In this document: piece by piece, positions 35,128 through 43,722 of the stretch
Layout of the letters: each line of letters begins with the position of its first letter
How positions within the stretch are numbered: the first letter of the stretch is position 1
Source of the DNA: RHLJ01 sp040222455
GTDB lineage: Bacteria > Bacteroidota > Rhodothermia > Balneolales > Balneolaceae
Direction: 5' to 3'
NCBI GenBank assembly: GCA_040222455.1
Contig: JAVKDD010000011.1
Coordinates: forward strand, 769,354-833,353
Length of the DNA: 64,000 nucleotides
The notes under the pieces: generated by a model
What the model saw: only the letters and a program-made list of their open reading frames with translations
What the model was told of the DNA's origin: nothing
Database searches by the model: none
Program-made: the position numbers and the translations under genes

Positions 35128-36627
35128 TTATTTCAAATTTACATAAGCAGCCAATCCATGAAGACCGCCTTCTCTGCCTACACCGCTTTCTTTATATCCA
35201 CCAAAAGGTGAAGTAGGGTCAAATTTATTATATGTGTTTGCCCAAACAACTCCAGATCTTAGCTCAGAACCAACTTTAAATATTTTTGATCCTTTATCTG
35301 TCCAAACTCCTCCAGCTAAGCCAAAAGGCGTATTATTAGCTTTATCGATGGCTTCATCTGCTGTTCTAAAAGTTTGAACTGTAAGAACAGGACCAAATAT
35401 TTCTTCTTGAACTACTCGATTACTTTGTGAGACATTAGTTAATAAAGTAGGGCGGATGTAATAACCATTTTCAGGAATCTGACATTTACTTTGATAAACA
35501 TCGGCACCTTCTTCTAAGCCGATTTCTAAAAATGAATTAATGGTCTCAAATTGTTGACCAGAGTTAATAGCTCCTATATCCGTATTTTTGTCTAATGGAT
35601 CTCCAACAATCAACGACTCCATTCTATCTTTTAGTTTAGAAACAACCTGATCTGCTACTCCTTCCTGAACAATAAGTCTTGATCCAGCACAACAAACATG
35701 ACCTTGATTAAAAAAGATTGCGTTAATAATTCCTTCTACAGCCTGATCGATTGGTGCATCTTCAAATACAATGAGAGCGCCTTTACCACCAAGTTCTAAT
35801 GTGAATTTCTTATCGGTTCCTGCAAGTGATTTCTGTATCAATTTCCCAACACGTGTTGACCCAGTAAATGCAATTTTGTTAATATCTTTATGATTTACTA
35901 TTTCTGATCCAGTTTGTCCTGCTCCAGTAATAATATTAATAACTCCAGCTGGTACTCCTGCATCCTTTACCAATTCTGCAAATTTGAGAGCGGTTAAAGA
36001 AGTAGTTTCTGCAGGTTTTAAAACCACAGTATTTCCGCATGCAAGTGCAGGAGCTATTTTCCAAGCCAACATTAAAAGTGGGAAATTCCATGGAATAATT
36101 TGTCCACAAACGCCAAGAGGTTCTGGTTTTTTACCTGGAAATGCATATTCAAGTTTATCAGCCCAACCGGCATAGTAAAAGAAATGGGCTGCAGCTAAAG
36201 GCACATCTACATCACGTGACTCACGAATAGGTTTACCTCCATCAATACTTTCTAGTACAGAGAATTCACGAGCTCGTTCCTGAAGCATTCTTGCTATCCT
36301 AAAAAGATATTTACCACGAGCTTTTGGAGATAAGGAAGACCATTCACCATTAAATGCTTTTCTAGCTGCTTTAACGGCTTTATCAACGTCGTTTTGGGTG
36401 GCTTCTGCAAATTCAGTTACAACTTCTTTAGTAGCTGGATTGGTACTTTTAAAATACCTTTCTTTTGAAGGCTTTATGAATTTCCCATTAATGAAAAGTT
36501 CGTATCGTTCTTTAATTTCTACATGATCAGTGCTTTCAGGAGCTGGATCGTATTCCCAAACTGAGGCAAAATCAAGTTTAGAATTAGGAGAAGTAGGTTT
36601 ATAAAGTGTTTCTTTAGTTTGAGACAT
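35128..36627 (-). CDS. Aldehyde dehydrogenase, NAD(P)-dependent, catalytically complete
   Basis: The protein has 499 aa, with family-normal motifs: IPWNFPLLM (catalytic-site Asn), FTGSTRVGKLIQ (cofactor loop), ELGGKGALIVFEDA (general-base Glu) and GHVCCAGSR, where Cys312 aligns with the nucleophile. The C-terminal NTPFGLAGGVWT and PFGGYKESGVGREGG are also typical. It follows deoC by 17 bases, so the likely substrate is acetaldehyde released by DeoC, giving acetate. An N-terminal extension of about 35 residues precedes the ALDH fold. Confidence 0.93.
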   Translation of the reverse strand: MSQTKETLYKPTSPNSKLDFASVWEYDPAPESTDHVEIKERYELFINGKFIKPSKERYFKSTNPATKEVVTEFAEATQNDVDKAVKAARKAFNGEWSSLSPKARGKYLFRIARMLQERAREFSVLESIDGGKPIRESRDVDVPLAAAHFFYYAGWADKLEYAFPGKKPEPLGVCGQIIPWNFPLLMLAWKIAPALACGNTVVLKPAETTSLTALKFAELVKDAGVPAGVINIITGAGQTGSEIVNHKDINKIAFTGSTRVGKLIQKSLAGTDKKFTLELGGKGALIVFEDAPIDQAVEGIINAIFFNQGHVCCAGSRLIVQEGVADQVVSKLKDRMESLIVGDPLDKNTDIGAINSGQQFETINSFLEIGLEEGADVYQSKCQIPENGYYIRPTLLTNVSQSNRVVQEEIFGPVLTVQTFRTADEAIDKANNTPFGLAGGVWTDKGSKIFKVGSELRSGVVWANTYNKFDPTSPFGGYKESGVGREGGLHGLAAYVNLK

Positions 36628-36644
36628 AATATAATCTGGTGTTA

Positions 36645-37544
36645 TTAATCCACTGAAAAATAATCGGGAGACTGGTATTGACCCGTTTCTTGTTTTACAA
36701 TTTGCATAAGTACATCGTTAGCTAGAGAACTGGCGCCAAATCTGAAGTATTCGTTGGTTAACCATGCTGCTCCTAATGTTTCTTTTACTAGCACTAGATA
36801 TTGGAGGGCTTGTTTCGCGGTTCTAATTCCTCCCGCTGGTTTCATGCCAATCATCTTGCCTGTTTTATAGTAATAATCTCTGATAGCTTCTAGCATTACC
36901 AAGGTAACAGGTTGTGTAGCAGCAGGACTTATTTTTCCTGTTGAAGTTTTAATGAAATCGGCACCTGCTTCCATAGCAAGATCACTTGCTTTGCGAACAT
37001 TTTCGTAAGTGTGAAGTTCACCGGTTTCAAGAATTACTTTTAAGTGAGCTTTTCCACATGCTTCTTTTATAGCTGAGATTTCATCAAAAACTCTATTGTA
37101 TTCACCTGAAAGAAAAGCTCCACGACTAATCACCATATCTACTTCGTCAGCTCCTTCATCAACAGCAAATTTAGTATCATCAATTCTTACTGATAGTGGA
37201 GCCATTCCGCTTGGAAACGCAGTTGCTACACTTGCAACGTGTATTCCAGAACCTTTCACATGTTTTTTAGCTATTCGTACCATAGTTGGGTATACGCACA
37301 CTGCGGCAACTCTTGGAAGATCGGGTAGAGCAGCATAAGGAAGTTTTGCTTTCTGGCACAATTGAATCACTTTTCCATTAGAATCTTTTCCCTCTAAGGT
37401 GGTCAAGTCCATCATGCTCAATGCAAGTTTAAGACCCTGTACTTTCGATTCCTTTTTGATGCTTCGTTTATTTAAACGAGCTACACGCTCTTCAACAGCA
37501 ACATGATCGATAGGTATGGTAACTGAATAATCTTTAGTACTCAT
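36645..37544 (-). CDS. deoC: Deoxyribose-phosphate aldolase
   Basis: The protein has 299 aa, longer than short DeoCs by an N-terminal arm. It cleaves 2-deoxyribose-5-phosphate into glyceraldehyde-3-phosphate and acetaldehyde. Key segments: MMDLTTLEGKDSNG, EVDMVISRGAFLSGEYN (with the catalytic Asp), KVILETGEL, and the Schiff-base Lys in ADFIKTSTGK; a second Lys lies in GMKPAGGIRT. It is the first gene of the deoC-ALDH-half ALDH-SPOR unit, 50 bases after a TACCTTTG promoter box. Confidence 0.95.
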   Translation of the reverse strand: MSTKDYSVTIPIDHVAVEERVARLNKRSIKKESKVQGLKLALSMMDLTTLEGKDSNGKVIQLCQKAKLPYAALPDLPRVAAVCVYPTMVRIAKKHVKGSGIHVASVATAFPSGMAPLSVRIDDTKFAVDEGADEVDMVISRGAFLSGEYNRVFDEISAIKEACGKAHLKVILETGELHTYENVRKASDLAMEAGADFIKTSTGKISPAATQPVTLVMLEAIRDYYYKTGKMIGMKPAGGIRTAKQALQYLVLVKETLGAAWLTNEYFRFGASSLANDVLMQIVKQETGQYQSPDYFSVD

Positions 37545-37594
37545 TTTCTAATGTAAGTAGTTCAACGTTTTATGGTCTAGCTAATAAACCACAA

Positions 37595-37602
37595 CAAAGG
37601 TA
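37595..37602 (-). promoter_or_regulatory. Putative -7 box for deoC
   Basis: Read leftward the box is TACCTTTG, an exact fit to TAnnTTTG, 50 bases before the deoC ATG. A TTTTG lies upstream but closer than the usual -33 spacing. Confidence 0.45.
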
Positions 37603-37884
37603 CAAAAACTATGGCAAAAGCTTTCTGAGTTGCTACATGGAATGTTGAATATTTTTGCAACTCGAAAAATAAATATAAAATTAATGTTCGTACTTATTTA
37701 AAGGCATATTTAATTCCAGGTAATATTGTGTTTTTTGAAGATAATATTTGCATTCGTAAAAGCTCATCCTGATATAATCTAAGATTAATTTTATCCTCAA
37801 TGATAATTATTAAAGTGGCACTTCTTGCTATTTTATATCATCATAGATGAATATTTCCAGCTCAATAAATACCAATAAATAAAT

Positions 37885-37892
37885 TACGTTTG
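37885..37892 (+). promoter_or_regulatory. Putative -7 box for the DUF1761 gene
   Basis: TACGTTTG fits TAnnTTTG exactly, 72 bases before the ATG. No TTG was found at the normal -33 distance, so support is partial. Confidence 0.35.
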
Positions 37893-37964
37893 TTATCTTA
37901 ACTTATTTTTCACTTAATTCATTGGCGTACAATCGATAAGTAAACATTAATAATGGAGTGAATT

Positions 37965-38366
37965 ATGGAAGTTGAAATTAATTATCTAGCAGTGCTAGTA
38001 GCGTCTTTAGTTGGTTTTGTTGTTGGATTTTTATGGTATGGACCAATTTTTGGAAAAGTCTGGATGGCAGAAATTGGGATGACAGAAGAGGAGCAGAAAG
38101 GAGGCAACATGGGTAAAATATTTGGTACAACCTTTGTATTACAAATTATTATGACTTATTGCTTAGCCATGTTCTTAGCAGCTGATTCTGTAGACTTAGC
38201 AATGGGAACATTTTATGGTTTTTTAACCGGAGCGGGATGGATTCTTCCAACGATGATAATCAACAATTTGTATGAACAACGCTCTTTTAAACTTTCATTT
38301 ATTCAAGGTGGATATTGGGTGATCGTATTCACATTAATGGGTTTAATATTAGGAGCCTGGAGATAA
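37965..38366 (+). CDS. DUF1761 small membrane protein
   Basis: The protein has 133 aa with four predicted helices. The family is recognised by 'VASLVGFVVGFLWYGPIFGKVWMAEIGM' at the start, 'FYGFLTGAGWILPTMIINNLYEQRS', and the end 'GGYWVIVF..MGLILGAWR'. The function is unknown; members are widespread inner-membrane proteins. It has a GGAG Shine-Dalgarno-like site 8 bases before the ATG and its own terminator, so it is monocistronic. Confidence 0.88.
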   Translation: MEVEINYLAVLVASLVGFVVGFLWYGPIFGKVWMAEIGMTEEEQKGGNMGKIFGTTFVLQIIMTYCLAMFLAADSVDLAMGTFYGFLTGAGWILPTMIINNLYEQRSFKLSFIQGGYWVIVFTLMGLILGAWR

Positions 38367-38385
38367 AATTGAAATCAAAAAAATT

Positions 38386-38416
38386 AGCGGTTTTCTATCG
38401 AAGGCCGCTTTTTTTG
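38386..38416. terminator. Bidirectional terminator between DUF1761 and the HExxH protein gene
   Basis: A 10-bp stem with two G-U pairs (agcggttttc at 38386-38395, gaaggccgct at 38400-38409) has a 4-base loop and is followed by seven T rightward. Leftward it ends in a T run as well. It contains the stop codon of the convergent gene. Confidence 0.8.
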
Positions 38417-39027
38417 AGTTCTCGACTAAGGTCTATAGTTTCAAGTTCTTTTCTTCTGAATATTGGCCAGGAAATACTTATTAACAGAAATAAAACGCCG
38501 AAACTAAAAATTACCCATGCTACCTCCATATTTTTATTTACTATGTTTAATGCACCAAGCATATTTGCATAATCATGACCTTCTTTTGAAGTATCGTTCC
38601 CAATTAAAGGAAGTACTCTAAAGTATGCATCAGCACAATAAATGGCGGATACAAACGTGCTGTATCCCATTTGAAACAAACAAGCTTGAGCTAATATTCT
38701 CTGCTTTTTATTCCATGCAGTAAGAAATAAAAGGAAGGGTATAAGAATTGCCATTAAACTCCCCCCTAGAATAGTAAGAAACCTCCATCCAAAAAGACTG
38801 AAAATGGTGTGACCGCCTTCATGTAGTAGCAAATCAAGTGTATCAATAATAAAGAAAATTATGTTTAGAATAGGAGGGTAAGGGTAATTTACAGCAACCA
38901 AAATATTTTCACTTATAGCTAGCCAAGCTCTTTCTATCGAAATCCAAACTGGAATTATCAATAGGATTGAAAAGCCCCATTTTTTTAGAAAGGAGATTGT
39001 TTTATCTATAAGATGTTCAATATCCAT
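38395..39027 (-). CDS. Membrane protein with HExxH motif (M50B-like)
   Basis: The protein has 210 aa with five or so hydrophobic segments. In the second third it carries DLLLHEGGHTIFSLFGW, an HExxH zinc motif at the end of a membrane helix. A downstream LGGSLMAILIPF follows, the arrangement of M50B-like intramembrane metalloprotease relatives. A candidate third ligand is less clear (GHDYANML near 150). Its start abuts the stop of the GT2 gene exactly, so the two are co-translated. Protease activity is inferred from the motif only. Confidence 0.65.
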   Translation of the reverse strand: MDIEHLIDKTISFLKKWGFSILLIIPVWISIERAWLAISENILVAVNYPYPPILNIIFFIIDTLDLLLHEGGHTIFSLFGWRFLTILGGSLMAILIPFLLFLTAWNKKQRILAQACLFQMGYSTFVSAIYCADAYFRVLPLIGNDTSKEGHDYANMLGALNIVNKNMEVAWVIFSFGVLFLLISISWPIFRRKELETIDLSRELKKSGLR

Positions 39028-40035
39028 TTAAATTAAATCGCTGAATTTCTTTTTTCCTTTTGCAAAATATCTCCAAATTAAAAGTATTGGAGTTAAAATT
39101 TGAATATTCTTAGCCCTGAGCGTTTTCTTTCTCTTTTTGTTAATTGTTCGGAAGCCAACCAAAAAATGGTAATGAGCCTTTGCAATGGCAAAGAACTCAG
39201 CTGGTTTACCAGAAATTAATGACCTAAAGGCAGCTATTATGTCCAGAAGAATTCGTAACGGAAACTTAACCCAAAGTTGAGATGAAGGAAGATTTTTCCA
39301 AAGCATAAATAAGCTATTTCTAAAATTGAAGTATACTTTTCTGGAAGAACCCATCGGCAAAGATCCGCCACCTAAGTGGTAAACGGTACTTTCAGGAGTA
39401 TAAATTATTCTATAGCCAGCGTTTAATGTTCTCCAGCACAAATCAATTTCTTCCATATGAAATTGGTAGTCTTCATCAAAACCACCCATTTCTTCAAATA
39501 CTTCTTTTCGAATGGCAAATGCCGCTCCCGAAGCCCATGCAATATCTATCTCAGAATCATACTGATGTTCATCTCTTTCAATAGAATCGAGTACACGACC
39601 ACGACAAAATGGGTAGCCAAGTGAATCTAAAAAACCACCTGCTGCTCCCGCATATTCAAAGTATTCTGGTTGTTTGTAAGAAAGTATTTTTGGTTGAACA
39701 GCAACTATTTTCTCACTTTTATTAAACGCCTTATTCAATCCATTAAGCCAATTTGGCTCTACCTTAACATCATTGTTTAAAAAAATCAGAATTTCTTTAT
39801 TGGAAAATGGAACGGCACGATTATTCCCACCTGTATAACCATAATTCTGATCGAATAAAGCAATTTTTACATTTGGAAAATGTTTTCGTACCCAATTAAC
39901 GGAATGGTCATCAGATGCATTTTCTGCAAGTATCACCTCAAAATCATCATAATTACTTGCAACCACAGATGGGAGGAAAGTTTTTAGGTGTTGAAGTCCG
40001 TTCCAGGTTACTATAATTATGCTAAAGCCTTTCAA
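39028..40035 (-). CDS. Glycosyltransferase family 2 protein
   Basis: The protein has 335 aa. The GT-A fold of family 2 is clear: SIIIVTWNGLQHLKTFLPS at the start, 'VILAENASDDHSV', 'NYGYTGGNNRAV', and DXD-like 'IFLNNDVKVEPNWL'. A later 'ASGAAFAIRKEVFEEMGGFDEDYQFHMEEIDLCWR' region is typical of rhamnosyl- or similar surface-glycan transferases. The sugar and acceptor are unknown. It has a single co-translated partner, the HExxH membrane protein. Confidence 0.9.
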   Translation of the reverse strand: MKGFSIIIVTWNGLQHLKTFLPSVVASNYDDFEVILAENASDDHSVNWVRKHFPNVKIALFDQNYGYTGGNNRAVPFSNKEILIFLNNDVKVEPNWLNGLNKAFNKSEKIVAVQPKILSYKQPEYFEYAGAAGGFLDSLGYPFCRGRVLDSIERDEHQYDSEIDIAWASGAAFAIRKEVFEEMGGFDEDYQFHMEEIDLCWRTLNAGYRIIYTPESTVYHLGGGSLPMGSSRKVYFNFRNSLFMLWKNLPSSQLWVKFPLRILLDIIAAFRSLISGKPAEFFAIAKAHYHFLVGFRTINKKRKKTLRAKNIQILTPILLIWRYFAKGKKKFSDLI

Positions 40036-40135
40036 TGAATGAATTAAAAGTTTTGGATGTTGCGTTTAAATATAGGACAAAAGTTTAAAAAACCGTTTCT
40101 TTGTACCACTTAATTCAGGATGATAGCAAAATTGT

Positions 40136-40651
40136 ATGATCAAAATAGGTCTTATTTCTGATACTCATAATTACCTTGATCCACAGGTAAAAGATTATTT
40201 TAAAGATTGTGACGAAATCTGGCATGCAGGAGATTTTGGAACTATTGAAATAGCTAAAGAACTTGAGAAAATCGCACCACTTTTAGGTGTTTATGGGAAT
40301 ATTGATGGTGAGGATATCAGACAAGAATATCCTCTTCATTTACGATTTGAACGGGATGGAATTGATTTTTGGATGACTCACATTGGTGGGATTCCTGGAC
40401 GATATTGTATTCCCATTCGTGAAGAAATAGAAAATAATACTCCTGATGTGTTTATTTGTGGTCACTCGCACATACTAAAAATTGCCCGAGATCAAAAGCT
40501 ATCGAAAATGCTTTATCTAAATCCTGGCGCTGCAGGTAAACATGGTTTCCAGGAATATAGAACTATAGTTCGATTTGATATTAATAATGGAAAAATGGAA
40601 AATATGGAAGTCATTAATCTTGGCAAAATTGGTGCAACTCAGACTTCATAG
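40136..40651 (+). CDS. YfcE/MJ0936-type metallophosphodiesterase
   Basis: The protein has 171 aa. Small calcineurin-like enzyme: D-x-H (SDTHN, about 8-12), HAGDFG, VYGNIDGE (with the GNxD/H equivalent), THIGGIPG, GHSHILK and LNPGA. These cytoplasmic enzymes hydrolyse phosphodiesters in vitro; the physiological substrate is unknown. It stands alone, and its 3' end overlaps the end of the convergent CrtI-like gene by 13 bases. Confidence 0.9.
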   Translation: MIKIGLISDTHNYLDPQVKDYFKDCDEIWHAGDFGTIEIAKELEKIAPLLGVYGNIDGEDIRQEYPLHLRFERDGIDFWMTHIGGIPGRYCIPIREEIENNTPDVFICGHSHILKIARDQKLSKMLYLNPGAAGKHGFQEYRTIVRFDINNGKMENMEVINLGKIGATQTS

Positions 40652-42111
40652 CGCTCAATTAATTCGACTGCATTAAAGGCAGACTGTACTACAAGAGGAA
40701 TTCCACCACCCGGATGAGTAGAACCTCCAACTAAATAAAGCCCTTTTATGTCTCTTGATTTGTTTCTTGGACGTAAAAAAGCTGAAAATCTATTATTCGA
40801 AGATGTTCCGTAAATACTTCCTTTATTGGATAAATATTTGTCATAAAAATCTTTTGGAGTAATGGATTTATGCATTTTAATGTGATCCCTTAAATTTGAT
40901 AATCCCCGCATTTCGAGCGCAGTAATAATTTTATCTCTGTAAATCTGAGATTTTTTATCCCAATTATATTCATCAGACAAATAAGGGGCATTTATTAAAA
41001 CGAAAAGATTCGAACCATTTTTGGGGGCATGCGATGGATTCGAAAAGGAGGTATTAGCAATATATATCGTCGGGTCATCTGGCATAACTTTCTGCTTAAA
41101 GATTTGTTCAAATTCGAACTCATAATCATTGCTGAAAAATATATTGTGGTGAACCAGATGTTCATACTTTGTATCAATCCCGAGAAGTAGTACAAATCCA
41201 GAACAGGAAGGTTCAATGTTATTAATTTTTGATTTTTTAGTCTCAGATATTGAATTATTCGGAAGCAATTTAAGCAAGGTTTCTGTCGCATCACTATTTG
41301 CAATTACCAGGTCTGTTTCAAAAGATGTATTCCCGATTTTTAAAGATTGAACCGTATCCTTATTGGTTTTAATCTGATCAACAAGCGATTCGAAATGAAA
41401 AGAAACCCCAAGTGAATTGGCTAACCAAAACAGTGTTTCAGCAATTTTATACATCCCACCATCAACATAGAACCCACCTTGATTGAGTTCAACATGTGGG
41501 ATTACATTTAACGTAGCAGGTGCTAAATAGGGTGATGATCCATTGTAGGTAGTAAATCGCTTGAAAAATTTGCGCAGATAACTCGACTTGAAATAGCTAT
41601 CAACTCGTTCATTTACTTTCGAAAAAGCATCGATCCCAAAAAAAGAAAAGAGATCTACATTTTTAAAATCAGAAAAATCATAGAGAGGATTGTAGATAAA
41701 AGCGTTAGCTGTTTTGTTATAAATAGATTCAGCGTAATCAAGGAACTTACAATAGGCTTCTGAATCTTCCGGAGCAATTTGATCTATTTCATGTTGAGTA
41801 CGAATTCGGTCATCAAAACAGTTAAATACCGTTCCATCCTGATAATTATATCTGCAAATAGGAGAGAGAGGGCTTAGCTTTAGATGATCAGAAAGATTTT
41901 CTCCACATTGTAGAAATAACTTTTCCAACAAGTGAGGCATGGTTAATAAACTAGGCCCTGTATCAAATCTATAACCATCTTTCTCATATAAATTCATCTT
42001 TCCACCAACTCTTGAATTCTTCTCGAAAACGGCTACTTGATGTCCTTTTGAAGCAAGCAGACAAGCGGAAGCAAGTCCTCCAATTCCCGCACCGATTACA
42101 GATATTTTCAC
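40639..42111 (-). CDS. CrtI-family FAD oxidoreductase (phytoene desaturase-like)
   Basis: The protein has 490 aa from a GTG at 42109-42111, chosen because the FAD-binding strand VKISVIGAGIGGLASACLLA begins there. The longer frame upstream overlaps the divergent gene and has no homology pattern. The dinucleotide motif is followed by VFEKNSRVGGKMNLYEKDGYRFDTGPS and the C-terminal 'GLYLVGGSTHPGGGIPLVV.SA', the CrtI/CrtN/CrtD signature. It acts on carotenoids or related polyprenyl chains. No other carotenoid gene is in the window, so desaturase, hydratase-linked CrtD or other roles remain open. Confidence 0.85.
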   Translation of the reverse strand: MKISVIGAGIGGLASACLLASKGHQVAVFEKNSRVGGKMNLYEKDGYRFDTGPSLLTMPHLLEKLFLQCGENLSDHLKLSPLSPICRYNYQDGTVFNCFDDRIRTQHEIDQIAPEDSEAYCKFLDYAESIYNKTANAFIYNPLYDFSDFKNVDLFSFFGIDAFSKVNERVDSYFKSSYLRKFFKRFTTYNGSSPYLAPATLNVIPHVELNQGGFYVDGGMYKIAETLFWLANSLGVSFHFESLVDQIKTNKDTVQSLKIGNTSFETDLVIANSDATETLLKLLPNNSISETKKSKINNIEPSCSGFVLLLGIDTKYEHLVHHNIFFSNDYEFEFEQIFKQKVMPDDPTIYIANTSFSNPSHAPKNGSNLFVLINAPYLSDEYNWDKKSQIYRDKIITALEMRGLSNLRDHIKMHKSITPKDFYDKYLSNKGSIYGTSSNNRFSAFLRPRNKSRDIKGLYLVGGSTHPGGGIPLVVQSAFNAVELIERYEV

Positions 42112-42151
42112 AAATGGATTTTTTAGAGTGTTAGATAAATTATCTTTAAGA

Positions 42152-43375
42152 ATGATTTCAAAAATCAATAACCCCGAAGTTAAACAATTCATTCAAGATC
42201 ATTTAACAAGCGATCCTGCAGAGCTGGTCTTATCTGAAGCAAAATATCCGTCACTGCCAATTAAAGAAATTGCAATTCAAATAGCTTCAAGGCAAAAGGC
42301 TAAATCAAAATTACCTAAGTGGTATTCTAACGATAATATCATTTTCCCTCCAAAAGAAAATTTAGAACAAGCCTCTTCGGAACTAACGGCAAAGTTTAAA
42401 TCAAGATGGGTAAGTGGTAATTCTATGGCTGATTTGACTGGGGGAACTGGAATTGATCTATTCTTTATGAGTAATAATTTCAAGTCTTGTGTTTATGTAG
42501 AACCTGATTCTGATTTGGCTGAAATAGCAAAGTTCAATTTTGGGTTGTTTGAAAAAAATATTAATGTTTTTGAGAGTTCAGCGGAAGATTACATTAACTC
42601 ATGTACACAAAAGTTTGATTTGATCTATCTAGATCCTTCAAGAAGGGATATCAAAAAGAACAGAGTATTTAGTCTTATAGATTATCAACCAAATGTGTTT
42701 AAAATATATGATCATTTATTGAGGCTGGGAAAAGAAATGATTGTAAAGACATCACCGATGATTGATATAAAATCTACACTAGAATTACTACCTCATACAT
42801 TTAAAGTGCAGGTTCTAGCTGTTGATAATGAAGTGAAAGAAGTGCTTTTTTATATAAATAAAAGCAAAAAAGAGGAGCCCATTATTGAGGCATGGAATAT
42901 TTCAAAGACTAAAAATGAGAGTAGTTTTAGATTTAGCTATGAGGAGGAAAAAGCAGCTCATACACAGATTTCGCCTCCTTTAACGTACTTGTATGAACCA
43001 AATTCTGCTATTCGAAAAGCGGGTGCATTTAATTTAATTGGAAATAGATTCAGATTAAAGAAATTACATGCAAATACCCATCTTTACACTTCTAATGAAA
43101 TAGTAGATGACTTCCCTGGAAGAGTTTTTGAAGTAAGAGAATTAATAAGGCCAAATAAGAGAGGTATTAAAAAGGCTTTTCCTACCGGTAAGGTAAATGT
43201 GATTTCAAAGAATTATCCAATAGGTGCCAATGAAATCAAAAAGAAATATAAATTAACTGATGGAGGAGATGAATTTCTTATTTTTTGTGAGGAACAACAT
43301 CAGAAAATATCATTAAAATGCATATTAATTCAGAGAGAGAGACTAATTCCTGAACAAAAAAAGCCCATCGTATAG
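42152..43375 (+). CDS. Class I SAM methyltransferase with THUMP-like domain
   Basis: The protein has 407 aa from the ATG at 42152; a GTG eight codons upstream is less likely. The methyltransferase centre has motif I MADLTGGTGIDLFFM (about 91-105), acidic VYVEPD, and 'DLIYLDPSRRD' (about 160-170). The C-terminal part (KAGAFNLIGNRFRLKKLHANTHLYTS) fits the THUMP-like family domain. An RNA substrate is likely but unproven. It is head-to-head with the CrtI-like gene with 40 bases between starts. Its stop codon lies in the loop of a terminator hairpin. Confidence 0.85.
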   Translation: MISKINNPEVKQFIQDHLTSDPAELVLSEAKYPSLPIKEIAIQIASRQKAKSKLPKWYSNDNIIFPPKENLEQASSELTAKFKSRWVSGNSMADLTGGTGIDLFFMSNNFKSCVYVEPDSDLAEIAKFNFGLFEKNINVFESSAEDYINSCTQKFDLIYLDPSRRDIKKNRVFSLIDYQPNVFKIYDHLLRLGKEMIVKTSPMIDIKSTLELLPHTFKVQVLAVDNEVKEVLFYINKSKKEEPIIEAWNISKTKNESSFRFSYEEEKAAHTQISPPLTYLYEPNSAIRKAGAFNLIGNRFRLKKLHANTHLYTSNEIVDDFPGRVFEVRELIRPNKRGIKKAFPTGKVNVISKNYPIGANEIKKKYKLTDGGDEFLIFCEEQHQKISLKCILIQRERLIPEQKKPIV

Positions 43376-43385
43376 ACGGGCTTTT
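43359..43385. terminator. Shared terminator between THUMP-like methyltransferase and csp genes
   Basis: A perfect 8-bp stem (aaaagccc at 43359-43366, ggggcttt-type arm gggctttt at 43378-43385) has an 11-base loop. Leftward it is followed by a T run, a good terminator for csp; rightward the T tract is weaker. Confidence 0.85.
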
Positions 43386-43411
43386 AAAATAAAAAAGTTT
43401 AAATCAGGATA

Positions 43412-43603
43412 TTACAGAACGCGAACGTTTACTGCATTCATCCCTTTTTTCCCTTCAGCGAGTTCAAATTCAACTTCATCACCTTCACGGATTTCATCAA
43501 TTAATCCTGTTGCGTGTACGAAATATTCTTTATTTGTTCCTTCTTCGGTAATGAATCCAAAACCTTTAGATTCATTGAAAAATTTTACTGTTCCTTTATT
43601 CAC
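43412..43603 (-). CDS. Cold-shock protein, GTG start
   Basis: The protein has 63 aa. A single S1-like cold-shock domain: start MNKGTVKFFNESKGFGFITEE with RNP-1 KGFGFI, and RNP-2 in the form YFVHATG. The start is GTG at 43601-43603, and no ATG fits the family start. It binds single-stranded RNA or DNA and melts structure. The upstream region contains a conspicuous inverted repeat and a TATCTTTA box, and the gene ends in a strong terminator, so it is a single-gene unit. Confidence 0.95.
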   Translation of the reverse strand: MNKGTVKFFNESKGFGFITEEGTNKEYFVHATGLIDEIREGDEVEFELAEGKKGMNAVNVRVL

Positions 43604-43632
43604 TGGTATTCAAATGTTGTTATAAATTAATG

Positions 43633-43650
43633 TGTATCAATTTTGATACA
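43633..43650. promoter_or_regulatory. 18-bp palindrome in the csp upstream region
   Basis: Arms tgtatcaa and ttgataca are separated by two bases. A further gatacac (43658-43664) faces the outer gtgtatc (43632-43638). A leftward TATCTTTA box (43653-43661 region) places the palindrome at or just after the transcription start, fitting an operator or leader hairpin. Confidence 0.6.
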
Positions 43651-43722
43651 TGCTAAAGATACACTTATAATTTGCCATCTAATAAGTATTTATTTAGTAA
43701 ATATTGTTTAGCAAATTTTCGA

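Larger units (their letters stand above)
37545..37964. other. 420-base divergent intergenic region (deoC / DUF1761)
   Basis: AT-rich, with no open frame of note. It holds a -7-like box on each strand (for deoC near 37600 and for the DUF1761 gene near 37888). No strong inverted repeat, riboswitch core or tRNA was recognised in the middle 250 bases. Confidence 0.6.

Noticed and set aside
42112..42192. N-terminal extension of the CrtI-like frame
   Set aside because: It overlaps the start of the divergent methyltransferase gene, and the FAD-binding strand begins at the GTG at 42111.
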